Source: Primula veris (lineage: Eukaryota; Streptophyta; Magnoliopsida; Ericales; Primulaceae). Taken from it: 64,000 nt of DNA. Shown piece after piece: positions 35,513 to 48,531 of the stretch; the stretch's first letter is position 1, and each line of letters begins with the position of its first letter. The notes under the pieces are model-generated. The model saw only the letters and a list, made by a program, of their open reading frames with translations, ran no database searches and was not told the DNA's origin. The stretch lies in assembly GCA_963682055.1 (NCBI GenBank), contig OY821746.1, positions 28,896,481 through 28,960,480 of the forward strand, read 5' to 3'. The translations under genes and the position numbers were made by a program.

Positions 35513-36280
35513 GCCGGAAACATGTTTTCAAATTATGTGGAATACTAGAACTAATTGAATGTATTGGGGCCAAATGGAAATTATTTAGGCTTTTGGGTGT
35601 AACGTCTAAATAATTCCAGTTTATTATTCAATCTAAAACAGGCTTAGATGCCAAAGTTAGCAACAAAAAACATAATAATCACAAAAGATCGAAAGAAAAC
35701 TAATTCTGAAAGACATTTTTGTAATACTTTCTAATATTTTCAAGTGTGGCCTAAAATCACCACTTGTTTTTCAAAATTCTAGGCATAAAAACATGTCATC
35801 TGAATCATTCCATAATTTCTGCAACCACCCAGATATATAACATTATTGAGTTCAGGTAAAGTAATCAACTAATTTGGTATCCTGATAAAAAAAATTGGCT
35901 CAAAATATACAAGCTTAAGAAGGTAGAGACGCCCAATTCTGGGCAAAACAAACATGCTCCTCATCTTGTGTTGCAGAGGCTGAAAATAAATATATCAAAC
36001 TTTCTTAAATAGTGTTTGTCTAATATATTTTCTTTTCAGTTCTGTCATGCGGGATTGCTAATGTTTTGTTCTAGAGTTCGTAACTTGCATCATGTTTGGC
36101 TGCAGCTTTTGGGCAAACAAGCCAGCCCTTTAGGTCGAGATACAATCTGAAACTTCTAGCTCTTTCAGGCTAGAAAACCACAAAACAACACCGATCTTAA
36201 GCTGGTCAACCATGATATACAGTCTAGATTCTGAGTTAATAAAAAGAAGTCAAACTCTACAACCAGACGAGGGCTTGGCT
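35513..36280. other. 3' flank of the ARID gene
   Basis: This is the probable 3' UTR and downstream DNA of the minus-strand ARID-ELM2 gene. A Tourist-like remnant (GTTTGGCTGCAGCTTTTGGG) lies at about 36092-36190. Nothing else is recognised. Confidence 0.4.
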
Positions 36281-38965
36281 TTATCTCAGACCTTGTCCAT
36301 TGGGCCCTTCAAAACACAATGCCTCGTTCCCAAATCTACCACCAATACACTCAAATTCTGATTCATTGTCATCATCACTATCTACATCTTTTGGGGTTAC
36401 TCTGTTTTGATAAGCTCTACGCCCGATGAGAAACACGTTAAAGTAATAGCTCACTAATTTCACTTTACTTTTATCTGGAAAAAACTTGGCAATATCGTCC
36501 CAAAAGCAATTTTTCGGACTTGATAGATTCAATTTCTCTATAAGTTTAAATCTCTTCTCTTCTTCAGTAGTCCACGAGAGAGAAACTTCCTCGCCCATAC
36601 GATGAAAATCCCACTTATAAAACAATGATCCGATTTTGCGTCTTAGTTCCACCCGATTCTCCGCGATATGAAATCTCACACATGCTACGGAATTTGGAAA
36701 TCGGCATTCACACGATTGGTTACTTAAATTTTCAATTAAATTGCTTTCGAAATGGGAAAATTGTTTTCCATTTTCAGGAGGCCACATCCGTGTGCCTAGC
36801 CATTTTGAGTCACTTTCGATGACAAATCCGGTCCATTCAGGTACTTGAGCTTGGAAATAAGGCCCCACGCAAGTGTGTTTTTGGGGGTTCCATTCTTCGT
36901 TTGTTTCTAAATTTTCTATACCGGCATCAACTTGCTTTTTCAGATTATTCTCCAAAAATATTTTGAGAGGAGAAATTGCATTCTTATGAGGAGTCCGAGA
37001 TGAGTTACAACAAAAGCAATTGTCAGGTTTCGCCATGCAACTTATCCTATCGCTGATTCTTGTTTCCTCTACAGATTGGGGGGTGTGATTTTTTCCGTCT
37101 TGATACATAGTGTCCATTATTAGCTTCTTCTGCAGGTTTATTCCATAATTAGTTTAAAGATACGTTAAAGCTGATAAACAATAAAAACATTTTTTACCAT
37201 TTTGTACAACCTATCTGGTACAATCTTTAACTTAGTACACTAACGTATAATCTGATGTTAAATCCATTAAGTTCAATGGAGAGAAGTGGCCTCATCTGTA
37301 TCGTTACTATTATAAACCTCAGCTGGTTTATAATTATTTGGTACACTACACTATAGGTTTATTTGGACTCTTTCCGATTGGATAAAATTTTGGCTTAGAA
37401 TGCGAGTCCAGGACAAATTTAAAATTTCATTGCAGCTGAGCAACAATAACATAGGTTTGGTTCTCTTCTCCCAGTTTAGCAATTGTCACCTTTTGCTAAT
37501 TATTTCAAGGTAGATAAACAAATGATGTTTTAAGAACATCCAAAGGTTTATACACAAGTTTAACAAGTGGGTGAGAAGGAGAACTCAATCAAAGTTGACT
37601 CAAAGGGTAGATTACAGTTTACAGATATCTTGGAATAACATAACACAAACTATGTGTATTAAAGATGCCAAGCAAAGCAAAGCTAGTAAAATATTGCTCA
37701 AGAGAAGAAAAAAGAGAGAGAAGAAAGTGCACATGGTAAATTTGGAAAACACGGGTGCACTGAAAACTAAAAAGCATCACGTACGAACATCGATACTCCA
37801 TCGACAAATAAACAATAAAAGAAGATTTAAAATAACATTTTTGGAGAAAATGTGCCTTTGATCATGCTTAGGTATGTAACCATCCAGAACTAGAACCACC
37901 TCCAAGATGTAAAGCTACTATTGAAAATTTAATTCACAACTACACAAATCTAGATTAGCGACTACAAATTCTCCAAAAAAAAATGTAGGGATAACAATTA
38001 GGAAAACAAGCAAATAATGCATGAGACCCCTGCAAATTCTTGCTCATGAACACAAATCCGTGATGATACATTAGCCACAATTATTATGAACTATGTCTTC
38101 AGTATCAAAATTAAGAGGAGCACTAAATTGAAAACCGTAAAATGTTTTATACCTGCAAATCTTCTGTATTCGAAATCGAACGGCTTATTCTCCTAAGCGC
38201 CTCTCGTACCAAAAAGGCTTGGGCCCGTAAATCCTCTCTTTTCCCAATCGCTACGTCATCAGGTCGTTTAGCAACTTCGACAACCCAATCCACCATAGAT
38301 GACAAAGAGTTCGAGTTTCTTTTCCTCTTCTTGGAATCATTGGTGGTTCTTTGACTATTTTCAACTATATCAGACACCTCATTTACTTCTAAAATATCTA
38401 AATCATGGTACATTAGACCACTCTCCTGATTGAATTCAACTATTTCTCCATTATTCCTCTTTACACAAAGTAAAAAACACGAAAACTCCTCTTGTAAATC
38501 TGCTATCAAAAGACCTATTTTCCCATCTTCACTGTTTCCATTTCCCAACCACTCAGTGTTTATAATTGTCTGAAATGACCGGTCTAACTCACTTATATAC
38601 GCCATATAAACAGTTCTTATATAATCTTCGGCTACATTACAATCTATTTTGCATTCCTCGGCGACAGCACCCCACAATTTATTTTCCGAAACAAAATCAC
38701 ACCCACCTCTATTCCAAACCGCCCAGAAGATATTGAGTAGATCCAACGCCTTTCCATCACCAACGAACAAAGGGACGAAATTTTCGCTATTTTTATTTTC
38801 ATTTTGGAAACGCAAATGAATATCGTCAAATAATGCCCTTAACCTCTCGACACAAACGTCATATTCGACAGATGAACCGATATTGTCCACCGGATTAGTA
38901 CCGAATTTTGAGATTTGTTTAATTTCAACATCATGCAATACCAACTCATCATGACCATTAACCAT
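36281..38965 (-). CDS. ARID + ELM2 + SANT/Myb-like domain nuclear protein (plant ARID1/ARID2 type)
   Basis: Two coding exons, 38965-38153 and 37129-36281, are separated by a 1023-nt GT-AG intron; together they give 553 residues, similar to Arabidopsis ARID1/ARID2 (about 560-570). An ARID/BRIGHT domain at about 41-130 includes FVGDGKALDLLNIFWAVWNR and NKLWGAVAEEC. ELM2 begins near 356 with VGPYFQAQVPEW. A SANT/Myb-like segment at about 454-512 (SWTTEEEKRF ... FWDDIAKFFPDKSK ... VSYYFNVFLIGRRAYQNR) follows. An acidic DSDDDNESEFE tail and a cluster of cysteines near 308-313 are visible. ARID binds AT-rich DNA, and ELM2-SANT modules recruit histone deacetylases in other proteins, so a chromatin role is likely by family. 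The start ATG is the first in the exon; a further 5' exon cannot be excluded. Confidence 0.9.
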
Positions 38966-39613
38966 ACTGACATTAACCCAGAACTGTATTTTTAACCTTA
39001 TTAAAGTGGTTATAATCAGATGAACTAGTTGTTACAAGAAAGCAAAAAGATATTTTTTTTACAATTTATAGTCCATGGAGGAGCATCCGCATCTGGTATC
39101 TCAAAACATAATTTTTCCTAAAATTTGATGATTATGGTATAAAAAGTGGCATAGCACTATAAATTCCCTAAATTTCAGGAAACACAAAATTCACATTTTG
39201 TGTGGAATATTGTTATGATTATTAAATGATAATAAACAAAATAAAAAGATATAATGTAAGGTTATTATAATAGCTGAAATTTTATGTAAACGTAAACGGT
39301 TCCTCTTAGAAGATATACAATATGTTAGGTTTGAGGAAATGGTTAACGATGCTTATACAGTTGCTCTAAGACAATGTGTGGTAATAATTACATAAAGGGA
39401 TAATTTTTTTAAAGAAATGGGTTACCTCTATGTGATTAGGGTTTTTGCTTGATGACCCAGGTGAAATTTTCTATATTTAGACATAAAACTGGGACAAAAA
39501 TAGGGTTTCAAATTTTGGGTTAGCTAAGGTTTACTATTTTTGGGAAATGGTGGATGAGTTTGGAGGTGGTAAGATAATATTTTATTATGTATTGCAACAC
39601 ATGTATGTACATA

Positions 39614-40085
39614 AGTACATGGGTTTTATATTTTAATACCTCAAATTATCTAACGATTTTAGTATACTTTTTTCGATTTGCATATTAATAATTTTTCAAT
39701 TTAGATACCACCGTCTAAATTAATTATATAATCGTATCACGTAACATCACGTGATTCACAAACGTTAACGTGAGAGGCTAATCTTGTCATTATGCATCAA
39801 AATATATTATTATAGAAAAACGTTTTCTCTCAATTTCACACATAATAAAAGTTAACACATAGTCCAAATTTGGGAAAAAACATTGTTCTAAAATGATATA
39901 TCTATCACGTTCAAGTTTATCAACCACGTGCTGTCACGTGATATGATTCCGTGATTTATTTAGATAATGATACATAAATTGGACAGTTTATTATAGTGTG
40001 CCACCCAAATAAGAAAAGTTAAAATTAGGTAACTAAATCGTTAACAGCAAAATAATTTGACGTACTAAACGTATTTTTTCCCGTG
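39614..40085. mobile_element. Fold-back MITE, relative of 3617-4122
   Basis: It shares with the 3.6-kb element the ordered words TTTTTCAATTTAGATACCAC, CACGTGA, AACGTTAACGTGAGAGGCTA, CTCAATTTCACACATAATAA and, in the right arm, CACGTGATATGATTCCGTGA and GATACATAAATTG. The arms are inverted but more decayed, with a partial loss in the right arm. Confidence 0.65.
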
Positions 40086-40100
40086 TGTAACTAAGTGGAG

Positions 40101-40747
40101 CAGGGGTGACATCGGTTCGGTACCGAACTTTTTGACTACATATCGATACCATACCAAACTAGTTTGGTTTGAGAATTTTTATAACATTACCGAACCAAAA
40201 AATTCGGTATGCTGAACTTTCGGTATACCAAACTATTCGGTTGGTTCGATTCGGTTTCGTTTTTATACCAAACTTTAGAGTTTACAATTGATACAAAAAT
40301 GGCGTGTATTGAGAAAAAACATAATATAAAATTTTAAAAGTAGTAGATTAAAAATATATATTTATTTATATTATTGTTACATTTCTTATTTATTTGCATA
40401 AAAGAGTAAAAACACTACTAGACTTTTATAGTAAATATTATAAATAAAAGAAAATGTTATAAATATTGACTATAAAAAGTAATATAAGTATACTATAACA
40501 ATGTTAATAACTAAGTGTATATAACTCTTTTAGTTTATTTGTCTATATACAATATATTTTAATATTTCGGTTTGAATTGATACTATACCGAACTCACCAA
40601 ACGAATACCGAAACCGAACCAACTTTCAAAGATCGGTTCGGTTGTACCGTACCGTAATGTCGGTATACCTAATTTTTGATACCGAGTTGATTAGTTCGGC
40701 TTGAAAACTGATATGTCGGTATAAGTCGGTAAAAAAAACCCACCCTA
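40101..40747. mobile_element. hAT-family MITE, 647 bp, with 8-bp target duplication
   Basis: The left end is CAGGGGTGACATCGG and the right end on the reverse strand is TAGGGTGGGTTTTTTTTACC. The flanks are AAGTGGAG at 40093-40100 and 40748-40755. Both arms carry many short CGGTTCGGT / ACCGAACC and GGTATACC words, making a strong fold-back with an AT-rich core. An 8-bp duplication and CAGGG/TAGGG ends are typical of hAT elements. There is no coding sequence. Confidence 0.85.
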
Positions 40748-40755
40748 AAGTGGAG

Positions 40756-42060
40756 AATGTACTTCAGAAAGGGAGAGATAATAATATAGAATTTTGATAA
40801 AAACTTCTGGTCACAATCCTCCTACTAATGATACTGAGCAAAATATCTTTACTAATTTTCTGGTGTGGTGGTAAGGTCAAATTGAGTCGTTTGAAGAGAC
40901 AATACGTTGGTTTAGGACCATAGTTACGGGATAACTAATTTACACTTGCATAAATAATGTTTATGTTAGATTTTCTTTTCATTTTTTTCATATTTCAGCT
41001 TCCCGTTTCCCATTCCGTTTCTTGCTTCGTCAACTATTTTCAAGACATTGACCTGAGTCAAGACAAATGAAGCTGTAACGAGCTAAGGTGTTCTTGTTTT
41101 TGTTTTCGGACATCGATTATGGTTATAATTTTTCTTGTTATAGTAAGTCGGGTCAAGAAAGACCAGGATAGAACGGGCCAGCCCTTTTTTGGGTTAAGAA
41201 AAAATGATCAACTACAAAATCTTTTGAGACTTAATTCTGCCTACACAGATTAGTGATGTAACTTAGGCCTTCCATTTCGAACGAAACATCTCAACTAATA
41301 AGAAATCTGGGTTCTCTTGGCTGAGTTGCAGTTCCTCAGTCCAAACTTCAAATACCTATATCAAAATTATTATTATACTAGTCTTCAGCAGTTGAGAGTC
41401 GAGTGCATAGCCCTCCTCAAGGTTGTTTTACACAATTTTTATATTCACGTTTCAAAAAAGTTGCTGCCGAGGGCAGGACCCAATCTGGTCCAGTTGAACA
41501 CGAATGTATAGCCTATAATTGGGTTGGCCTATTAATAAAGTCGCTGCTTTATGTAGATAATATGCATTGGCCATCATTCATTTTAAGTTTTTAATAAAAC
41601 CACAATTGAATCAATTCAACAGGTCAAGTCGGTCTGGTTTTGATAACAAAGCTGCAATCCAGTAATTTTCCCAAATTTTGCCAAGGTATTTCCGAAACCA
41701 ACTGAAATTAAGTCACACACAATACACAAGTGTGCGCACAGAGTGGTCAGAAAGGGGGATAACCGTTTGTTCTATTGTTTGACAGTATAAATTCAAACGG
41801 TTGCTTCACTATGAAAACATTCAAAATGCCACCTACAATTGGTCAGAACAAATTTACAGAAAACTGCAATACCCCCGAGAGAGGGATAGCTACGGTTACT
41901 ATCTTTTTCTGTTTTTCATATTCCTTTTTCATTCTATACCGAATAATCGACATATATACAAGAAAAGCTGAATCTGAAAGCCAACTTTAAAGTTTTTGAC
42001 CGCCTGTAAATCTATAGAGAGAAATTCAAGGCTGAGAGACATCCAAGCTTAGTTGACGAG
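40756..42060. other. Intergenic between ARID promoter side and RHB1A 3' end
   Basis: No gene is recognised. It probably includes the 3' UTR of the minus-strand RING gene at its right end. Several short open frames show no domain signature. Confidence 0.4.
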
Positions 42061-42069
42061 AACAAATGG

Positions 42070-45000
42070 CTAGCTGGCAAGGAATGCATCGATTATAAGT
42101 TCCTATAACAAAGAAACAGAACAGTTGCTTTAACATGCACCATTATCAAAAAAATGAACTTAAAAGCTTGTTTGGTTGTAGATTTTAAGCAAACAAGTCG
42201 GCTTCTTTAAGTCTAAAAAAGAACCCAGTAATCTTATTATTACTTAAATTTCTAGCTGTTGCAGGTCACAAGACTAAAAAGATAAATTTCAACTTTTAAG
42301 CAAGGCAACAGATACCAATCAAATACAATTTATACGCAAAATAATAAACAAGCCGTAAGTAATAGAAATGATCATAAGACGAAGATATAAGTGAGGTACC
42401 TTGTCGCACACAGGACAAACTTCGCTCCTCTCCATCCACTCTAGGATACATGCCAGGTGAAAGTGATGCTCACATTTCGTTAAAAGCTTTGGATTCTCAT
42501 CGTCGTACTCTACAAATGGAAAACTCTTATCTTATACTGAGAGAGTATTTGCAAAATCCTAAGGTAACATCAAATGTAAATTACGCAAAAAACAAAAGTT
42601 CACATGAGGTATCATTTTTAACAGGGAAAAGAGTCGGTGGTATGGTTAAATGATACTAATATTGAAGACTCTGTGCTTTCTGTCTTGCCTGGCCAAATAT
42701 GCCATTTTCCCTAAAGGGGAAGTTGTACTGTTATATGCCATAGTCTACATTTTACTGCCAGATAATGCAAATGGCAACGCACAATGGCAGAAGAAGAATG
42801 CTCTTCGGGGATAGACAGTAATTCATTTAAGTAGTTCTTTTTTGTGGGGTTTAGATTAATAAAGTTGAATTTTATAGTTGTAGGTGAAAATCATGTTTTA
42901 CTCGAGGGACCATTTGTGTCAGCACCTCATTTCTCCATGGTATTATCTAAAACACAATACTTCTACACCAGTCCATGTTTCTCAGTTGGCATCTCATGAC
43001 CCTTTAAGAATTACTTAGGCCTTGTTTGGTTGCAGCTCTGAAGCTCATTTTTTTTATCGCATAAAGCTGCACTGCAAATGGTTGATCACTTAAAACCCAA
43101 GCATTTTTGGTTTTCGGCCTGAAAAGCGTTAAGCCGGAAGAACCCAGCTTTACTGTTAACCTAAAAAAGTTCCAGCTCATTTGCTAAAGAGCTGCAACCA
43201 ACAAAGCCCTTGGTGGCATAAACTGTGAGTATTTCTTGGGTAAACTTCTTCTTTCATACCCCTGGAAAAGTTTTACGAGCTTCTACAAGCATGTTTTTAC
43301 CTCGGTTTTTGAAATGTTCACTTTTTACTTATAAGTTGCTATCAAAAGGACCATAATTTTACCTTCCAGACAGATGGGGCAACCATCTTCTTCTTCCTCC
43401 TCCGGCTCATATGGTTTAACTGACTTTTTAAGATCATCAGTCTCCTCAAACTCGATTGTCTCAGATGAGGCAAACTCACCATTATTTTTTACTTTGAAAT
43501 CGCCCTTTTTCGGGTCATTATCAGACAATTCCGAGTTATTACTCACATTTGTTATTTCGCCTACGTTTGCTTGTCGAATATGGGTTGGTGTTAGAGGGCG
43601 TCTTAAATTGAAATCATATGGTAGAGGTGTTGGGGGAGATCTGTAGGTGTCCGGTATTGAGGTTTCGAGATTTGTGTCGACTAAGATCCCAGTAGACAGT
43701 GAAGATGATGTTGTAACTTGGTGGGATGATGAGAGAGGCTCCCGCTCCTCCGACGCTACCGGATACTGCAAAAAGAGAAAAAAATGATTAAAAAAATGGA
43801 TTACTTTTTCCCATGTACTAACAACACTCTGGCACCCCATGTTACCAAAGTGGTTCCGCAACTGGTAAACAAAAATTATATTTCCATAAACAAGTTAGTA
43901 CAGCAATCTAAAAACTTCAGGAGGGTGAGATGGTTAACACTCTAAATCAACTGAAGAGGGGTTGTATATCTTAATTTTTAAGTAATGATATAATGGTTAG
44001 TTGGTAATTCGCCAATTGCCATAACAAGTATCGGAAAATAAGACCGAAAACAATAAATACTAATTATTGCTGCTGGCTCAGTCAGATGTTGAAGAACTGT
44101 TTTCCGGGACTTGGAGACCACCATAATGGAAAGTATAATCAGGTTTACTCATTAAGAGAACATTATAAAACAAAACATTGATGAATAACTATCTACCCCA
44201 GTGGACTAAAATTATTGTTTCTTCAAACATCCATAGCCTATCCTACTTTTAGAACTGTGAGACTTACAGATTTAACATGACTGTGAACAGTACATTATTT
44301 CATTGAACTGAGAAAAGATTGGCAGCTTAATTTAAGCAGGCTAAATAATCCACAAAAATAATGAGAAAAAATTAATTAACTAAAAAGATTCTGTGAACGA
44401 AATTACGAGCAGTTTCTAACCCCAGATATTCGTATTTAAGCATCCATCACCTTTAACGGTTTATTTTACCTTCGATATTCATATTTACAGACAATTGTTC
44501 TACCCTCAATACTCTTCAGTAGTATTTTGCAAAACAGATCTTAATAAATATTATAGAAAAACATGCTTTGCTTCCGACTACTAGAAAAAGATGTTGACTC
44601 AAGCAGCGGGAACAGAACGGGATCTTTACTTCAACCAAAATGCACTGATTACAGTTCTAAAATAAAGATAATCAATATTGAATAAGCAACATTCAAACTC
44701 CGCAAACTGTACATAGTTAATGAAATAGCTTACTCCAAACTGAAAAAGAAAGTGTCATAAGAATCAACCAGGCCCTCAGCTTTTAACTTCAGCTTTTTTG
44801 CTTTACTTTTTTCTGTAACATCTTGATCGTATTTGGTTGGTCAGCTCCAATTTTTTTGCCTTAATAAGCTAGAAGCTGTAAGCCAAATGATTCAAATTTT
44901 TTTCAACCACTCAAAAAACAGCTTCTCTACCTAAATTCTGAAGCCCAACTAAGCTCTTAAGACTATGAAAACCAATAAAGTTTTAGTGTCGAAACAATAA

Positions 45001-45287
45001 TAGAATAAGACTCTTTTGGGTACTAGGATTTCATATGGGAAAATGTTAAAGAAAGCAAAATATTGTTTATGGATGGAAAGACTTTCTTTTCTATTACATT
45101 TTCCATCGAGAAATCCTTAACATCAAACAAAACTTAAGGATGTCATGTCAAATATTTGTATCAACATTGTGATAAGACCCAATAGATAATACGAAAAAAT
45201 AAGAATAGGAAGAACACTGACATGATAATATCTTGGGGATGCAGCAAGTCCCACTCCTTTATATGCACAGCAACAACAGGCCCCCAT
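42070..45287 (-). CDS. RHB1A: RHB1A-type RING-H2 E3 ubiquitin-protein ligase
   Basis: Four coding exons: 45287-45222, 43765-43363, 42509-42400 and 42102-42070. The total is 612 nt, or 203 residues plus stop, with phases consistent; RHB1A proteins are about 190 residues. The N-terminus MGACCCC fits the family's MG-C-C-C start, likely N-myristoylated on Gly2 and palmitoylated. The middle has EEREPLSSSHQ, STGILVDTNLETSIPDTYRS and PPTPLPYDF, then a variable acidic stretch ending EPEEEEEDG. The RING-H2 finger has Cys151, Cys154, Cys169, His171, His174, Cys177, Cys188 and Cys191 (CPIC ... KCEHHFHLAC ... CPVC). The last exon encodes only ELIIDAFLAS and was found by matching the acceptor and tail position. 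Function: E2-dependent ubiquitin transfer; substrate unknown. A frameshifted partial copy lies at 29133-29564. Confidence 0.9.
43018..43209. mobile_element. Tourist-like MITE, 192 bp, in RHB1A intron 2
   Basis: The left end is GGCCTTGTTTGGTTGCAGCT and the right end is AGCTGCAACCAACAAAGCCC, a near-perfect inverted pair, with 3-bp flanks TTA and TTG. Related sequences lie at 50466-50660, 12491-12698, 9562-9680, 44765-44960, 36092-36190 and 53860-53990. Confidence 0.75.
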
Positions 45288-45749
45288 TTCTTCCAACTAT
45301 AGCTGAAGCTATAAACAACTTTGTCCTTGTTATTCTGGCATTCATAAGGACATTTTGCTGGTAAACAGGCAATCAATATTTTATCATTAAAACCCCAAAA
45401 TATGTGTTCAAGCACATCTATGGGATTCCGAAGAACATTACTTTATAGTAAAAAAATGAGAGCGCACTGCAGAGTATGGAAAAAATGAGGAACACGAGAG
45501 TTTAAAAAGGAATTTCTAAAAAGCGAACACATTAAGATTGCTGCTATCAAGAAACATATGCATGACATGTCTTTTTCACAAGTTTGCACCAAGTAAAAGT
45601 TAAGATAAATAAAAACATGCTTAGGCCGCCTCAAAGGACAGCGGATGGCCTGATGGGTATAAAAACAAAAAATAAGGCAAGAGTTACGATGAAATAAAAC
45701 CAATAAACCATTGTCATTTCACAAGTGTGGCATGTCCAGAAAGTTGGAA

Positions 45750-46410
45750 TAATTTATGCAATCCCAGTTGCTAATGTTCAAAAAATAACATTCATAAGCC
45801 TTGATAAGCCAACCCCTAATTAATTTACAAACGTAGAAAGTAAACAATTATCAAATGTAATATAATCACATCATCACAATGCACAAATCCGCCAATGTAA
45901 GTAAGAAAGGACCACAAATCTACAGATATGAATAGTATTATGATATCAAACGTTACAAAGTGCTCCCTAGAGAAGGAGTAAAAGAAAAGAAAAGAAAAGA
46001 CTACCGAGTCATTTTTGTAAGAAAAGGACCAACATCATATAAGACACGTTATATAAGCAATTAAGTTCGCTTTTTGAAGACCAAATCGCAATTTATGCAA
46101 TCACAGTTGCTAATGTGCAAAAACATAATATTCACAAGCCTTGTTAAACCAACCCCTGTTTACTTTACAAACATGGAAAAAACAATTTTCAAATGTATTA
46201 CCAAACCAACACTGATACTGTAGTCACATAATCATAGTGCACAAATCCGCCAATATAAGTAAGAAACGACTAGAAATTTAATATCAAACGTTATAAAGTG
46301 GTCTGCAGAGAAGGGGTAAAAGAAAAGAAAAGACTACAAAGTCATTTTTGTAAGAAAAGGACCAAAATCATAGAAGACACATTATATAAGCAGTTAAGTT
46401 GGCTTATTGT
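45750..46410. repeat. Tandem duplication, 2 x about 330 bp, upstream of RHB1A
   Basis: The blocks 45750-46090 and 46091-46410 share, in order, TTTATGCAATC.CAGTTGCTA, ATTCA.AAGCCTTG, GTGCACAAATCCGCCAAT-like sequence, 'GAGTAAAAGAAAAGAAAAG' and 'GTCATTTTTGTAAGAAAAGG'. They differ by small indels. They lie between the first coding exon and the presumed transcription start, so probably in a leader intron. Confidence 0.75.
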
Positions 46411-47039
46411 TCATTCAGCTTAAAACAACTAACCTTCTTAAACAAAAAAACTGTTTCTAACTAGTACACAATACAAACAGATACAAGATGAGTAAAACAA
46501 AAAACTGCAGCCAAACAAGTCCCAAATAGCTATGAAACAGATATAATTTCATAAATAAAGCTATACAACTCCTTCAATTCGCTCGGACCAATCTCGAAAC
46601 AAATTCCCTAAAGTATTTAATCCTAAGTATAACACCACCAATAAAAAGAAAAGAAAACACCTTCTAAATGATACTTAGTAGTTAATCTCCAGCTACCATA
46701 TATTAAATTTAGAAAACAAAATGCCAACACATGATTATACAAATCAAATCGAATCAAATCAAATCACAATTCACCAAACTGAAACCAATTCAATGTTTAT
46801 TTTTTCAGAGTTAGCTGAAAAAGAAAACACCTTTAATGAGATCATAAACATGAATATTATACTACTATCATTTTTAGCTAAATCAAAATATGGGTTATAT
46901 TTATACTACTTATACTTATCTACCGAAATAAGAAAAAAAGGTGACCCAATTCAATCAAACTCATTTTAGAAGCACAAAAATCCAAAACAGGTGTAAAAAA
47001 TACATATTAATATATATGACCCATGATTTTATGAAATAC

Positions 47040-47160
47040 CTTGTAATTAATGATAATTTGATGAATTGGGGAAAAGGGGTTTTAGAGTATTAGAATTGGA
47101 AGAGAAAAGCCACTCTCTCTCTATACTCTCTCTCTTGATTTTCGTGCGAGAATGACTTTT
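47040..47160 (-). promoter_or_regulatory. Probable RHB1A leader/promoter with CT/GA repeats
   Basis: On the plus strand CACTCTCTCTCTATACTCTC reads as GA-rich on the coding strand of the minus gene. It is followed on that strand by CT-containing leader-like sequence. Position and composition fit a 5' leader or core promoter; there is no direct proof. Confidence 0.35.
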
Positions 47161-48531
47161 GGTTGGAAAAACAAGCTACTATTTTTACAAAAAAACATAG
47201 TAAATAAATTCTCCTAAATTTATATTCAATTTGGCACCAAAAGTCTTGTGTTTAACACTTTGAATATAGTTGATTAGGGAGACCGTGAAGACGTAAAACG
47301 AGTCTGAATCTGGTGGACCGGTGTGGATTCAGATGTTCACGAGACGGAACCGGAAAAAAAAACAATAAAAGACTTAATTGATAATGACTAGTTTTTGGTA
47401 GTGTATCAGACCTTATCTTCGAAATAATAGATTGTGATAATTAAATTAGTGACAATTTATATGGTCACTTGTTAAAAAAATTGATTTGTACACTAGTTAA
47501 AAAAATAGTATAGATATTAGATATGAGTAGTTTTTAATCGAAATGGTTCAGTTAGAAAAAAAGTTATCGAAACGATCAGAACCATCTGTGTTGTCCTGAC
47601 TGTCGAGATGGTAACCGAACAGTCCCTATAATTTGGCACATATTGAGCTTACTTATTAGATGGTCGATATGAGATTCATTTTTGAGACTGTAAGAAATAG
47701 ATAGGAATAATATGGTTTGCTGTACCATTTACTCCATTTGAATTGATTAGTTCAAACTAAAATACGAGGTCAGTTATGAGAAATAAATTTATCGTAGAAG
47801 GATATATAACGCACATCACTCTTCTTTCCATTTAGGTCTTATTTGGTTGCGGTAATAACAACCTGCTTCGGTTTATGATAAGGTTCTGAAATGAATATTG
47901 AATAAAAATACGGATCAACACTACGATTATTACTCTTTAGTCGTGTTTTCACTATTAGTCTAGTCACAGTTTATGCAATCAAACACACCAACTATGACCC
48001 GATCGTACATCTAATAATCTCGACATTCTGACGATGCAACCAAAATTATGTAAAACCAGTCTGTAAGTCTCAATTTTTTCATTCAAATTCCAATACAAAA
48101 AGTCTTACTTTTGATTCCTTAAGAAACTTTAAAAGGTTAATGCTACAATGTTTATCGTGCAAAGAGTTAATATCTGATGAAACCGGTCTACCAAAATTTC
48201 ATGGCCTCAAGTCTCGATCAATAAAAATATAGAAAAAGATTGAAAACCCTTACCCGAAACTAAAACCTATTGAATCACTCTAGTAAAGTAAGGTAAAGTA
48301 TGATGGGGTAAATCTAATTTATTACAATTTAAAGGAGTAAATCATAAATATAAATAATAGAAAATCTTTTGTTATTTTCGTCTATATATATATATCGTGC
48401 CCCTCTCTCTCTCTATATATATATAATAAAAATAAAAAACTTTTTTTTTTTTTTTTTTTACTTTTCTCCGTTTTTTCGTCTCAATTTATAGGAATTACAT
48501 TCGAAGTGATTAATATACCTTTATTGAAGAT
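47161..48531. promoter_or_regulatory. Shared intergenic space between divergent RHB1A and XPB
   Basis: The minus-strand RING gene and the plus-strand XPB gene diverge from here, so both promoters should lie in about 1.3 kb. Near XPB there are (TA)n and (CT)n runs at 48384-48424 and a poly(T) run at about 48441-48460. No other gene is seen. Confidence 0.4.

Noticed and set aside
33285..35520. 8-bp target duplication for the 2.2-kb hAT-like element
   Set aside because: The flanks GCTGCAGT and GCCGGAAA do not match well enough to claim one.
41800..41840. Last RHB1A exon at about 41.82 kb (reading VAF-stop)
   Set aside because: The acceptor looked acceptable, but the exon at 42102-42070 matches the family tail position and is also conserved in the duplicated copy.
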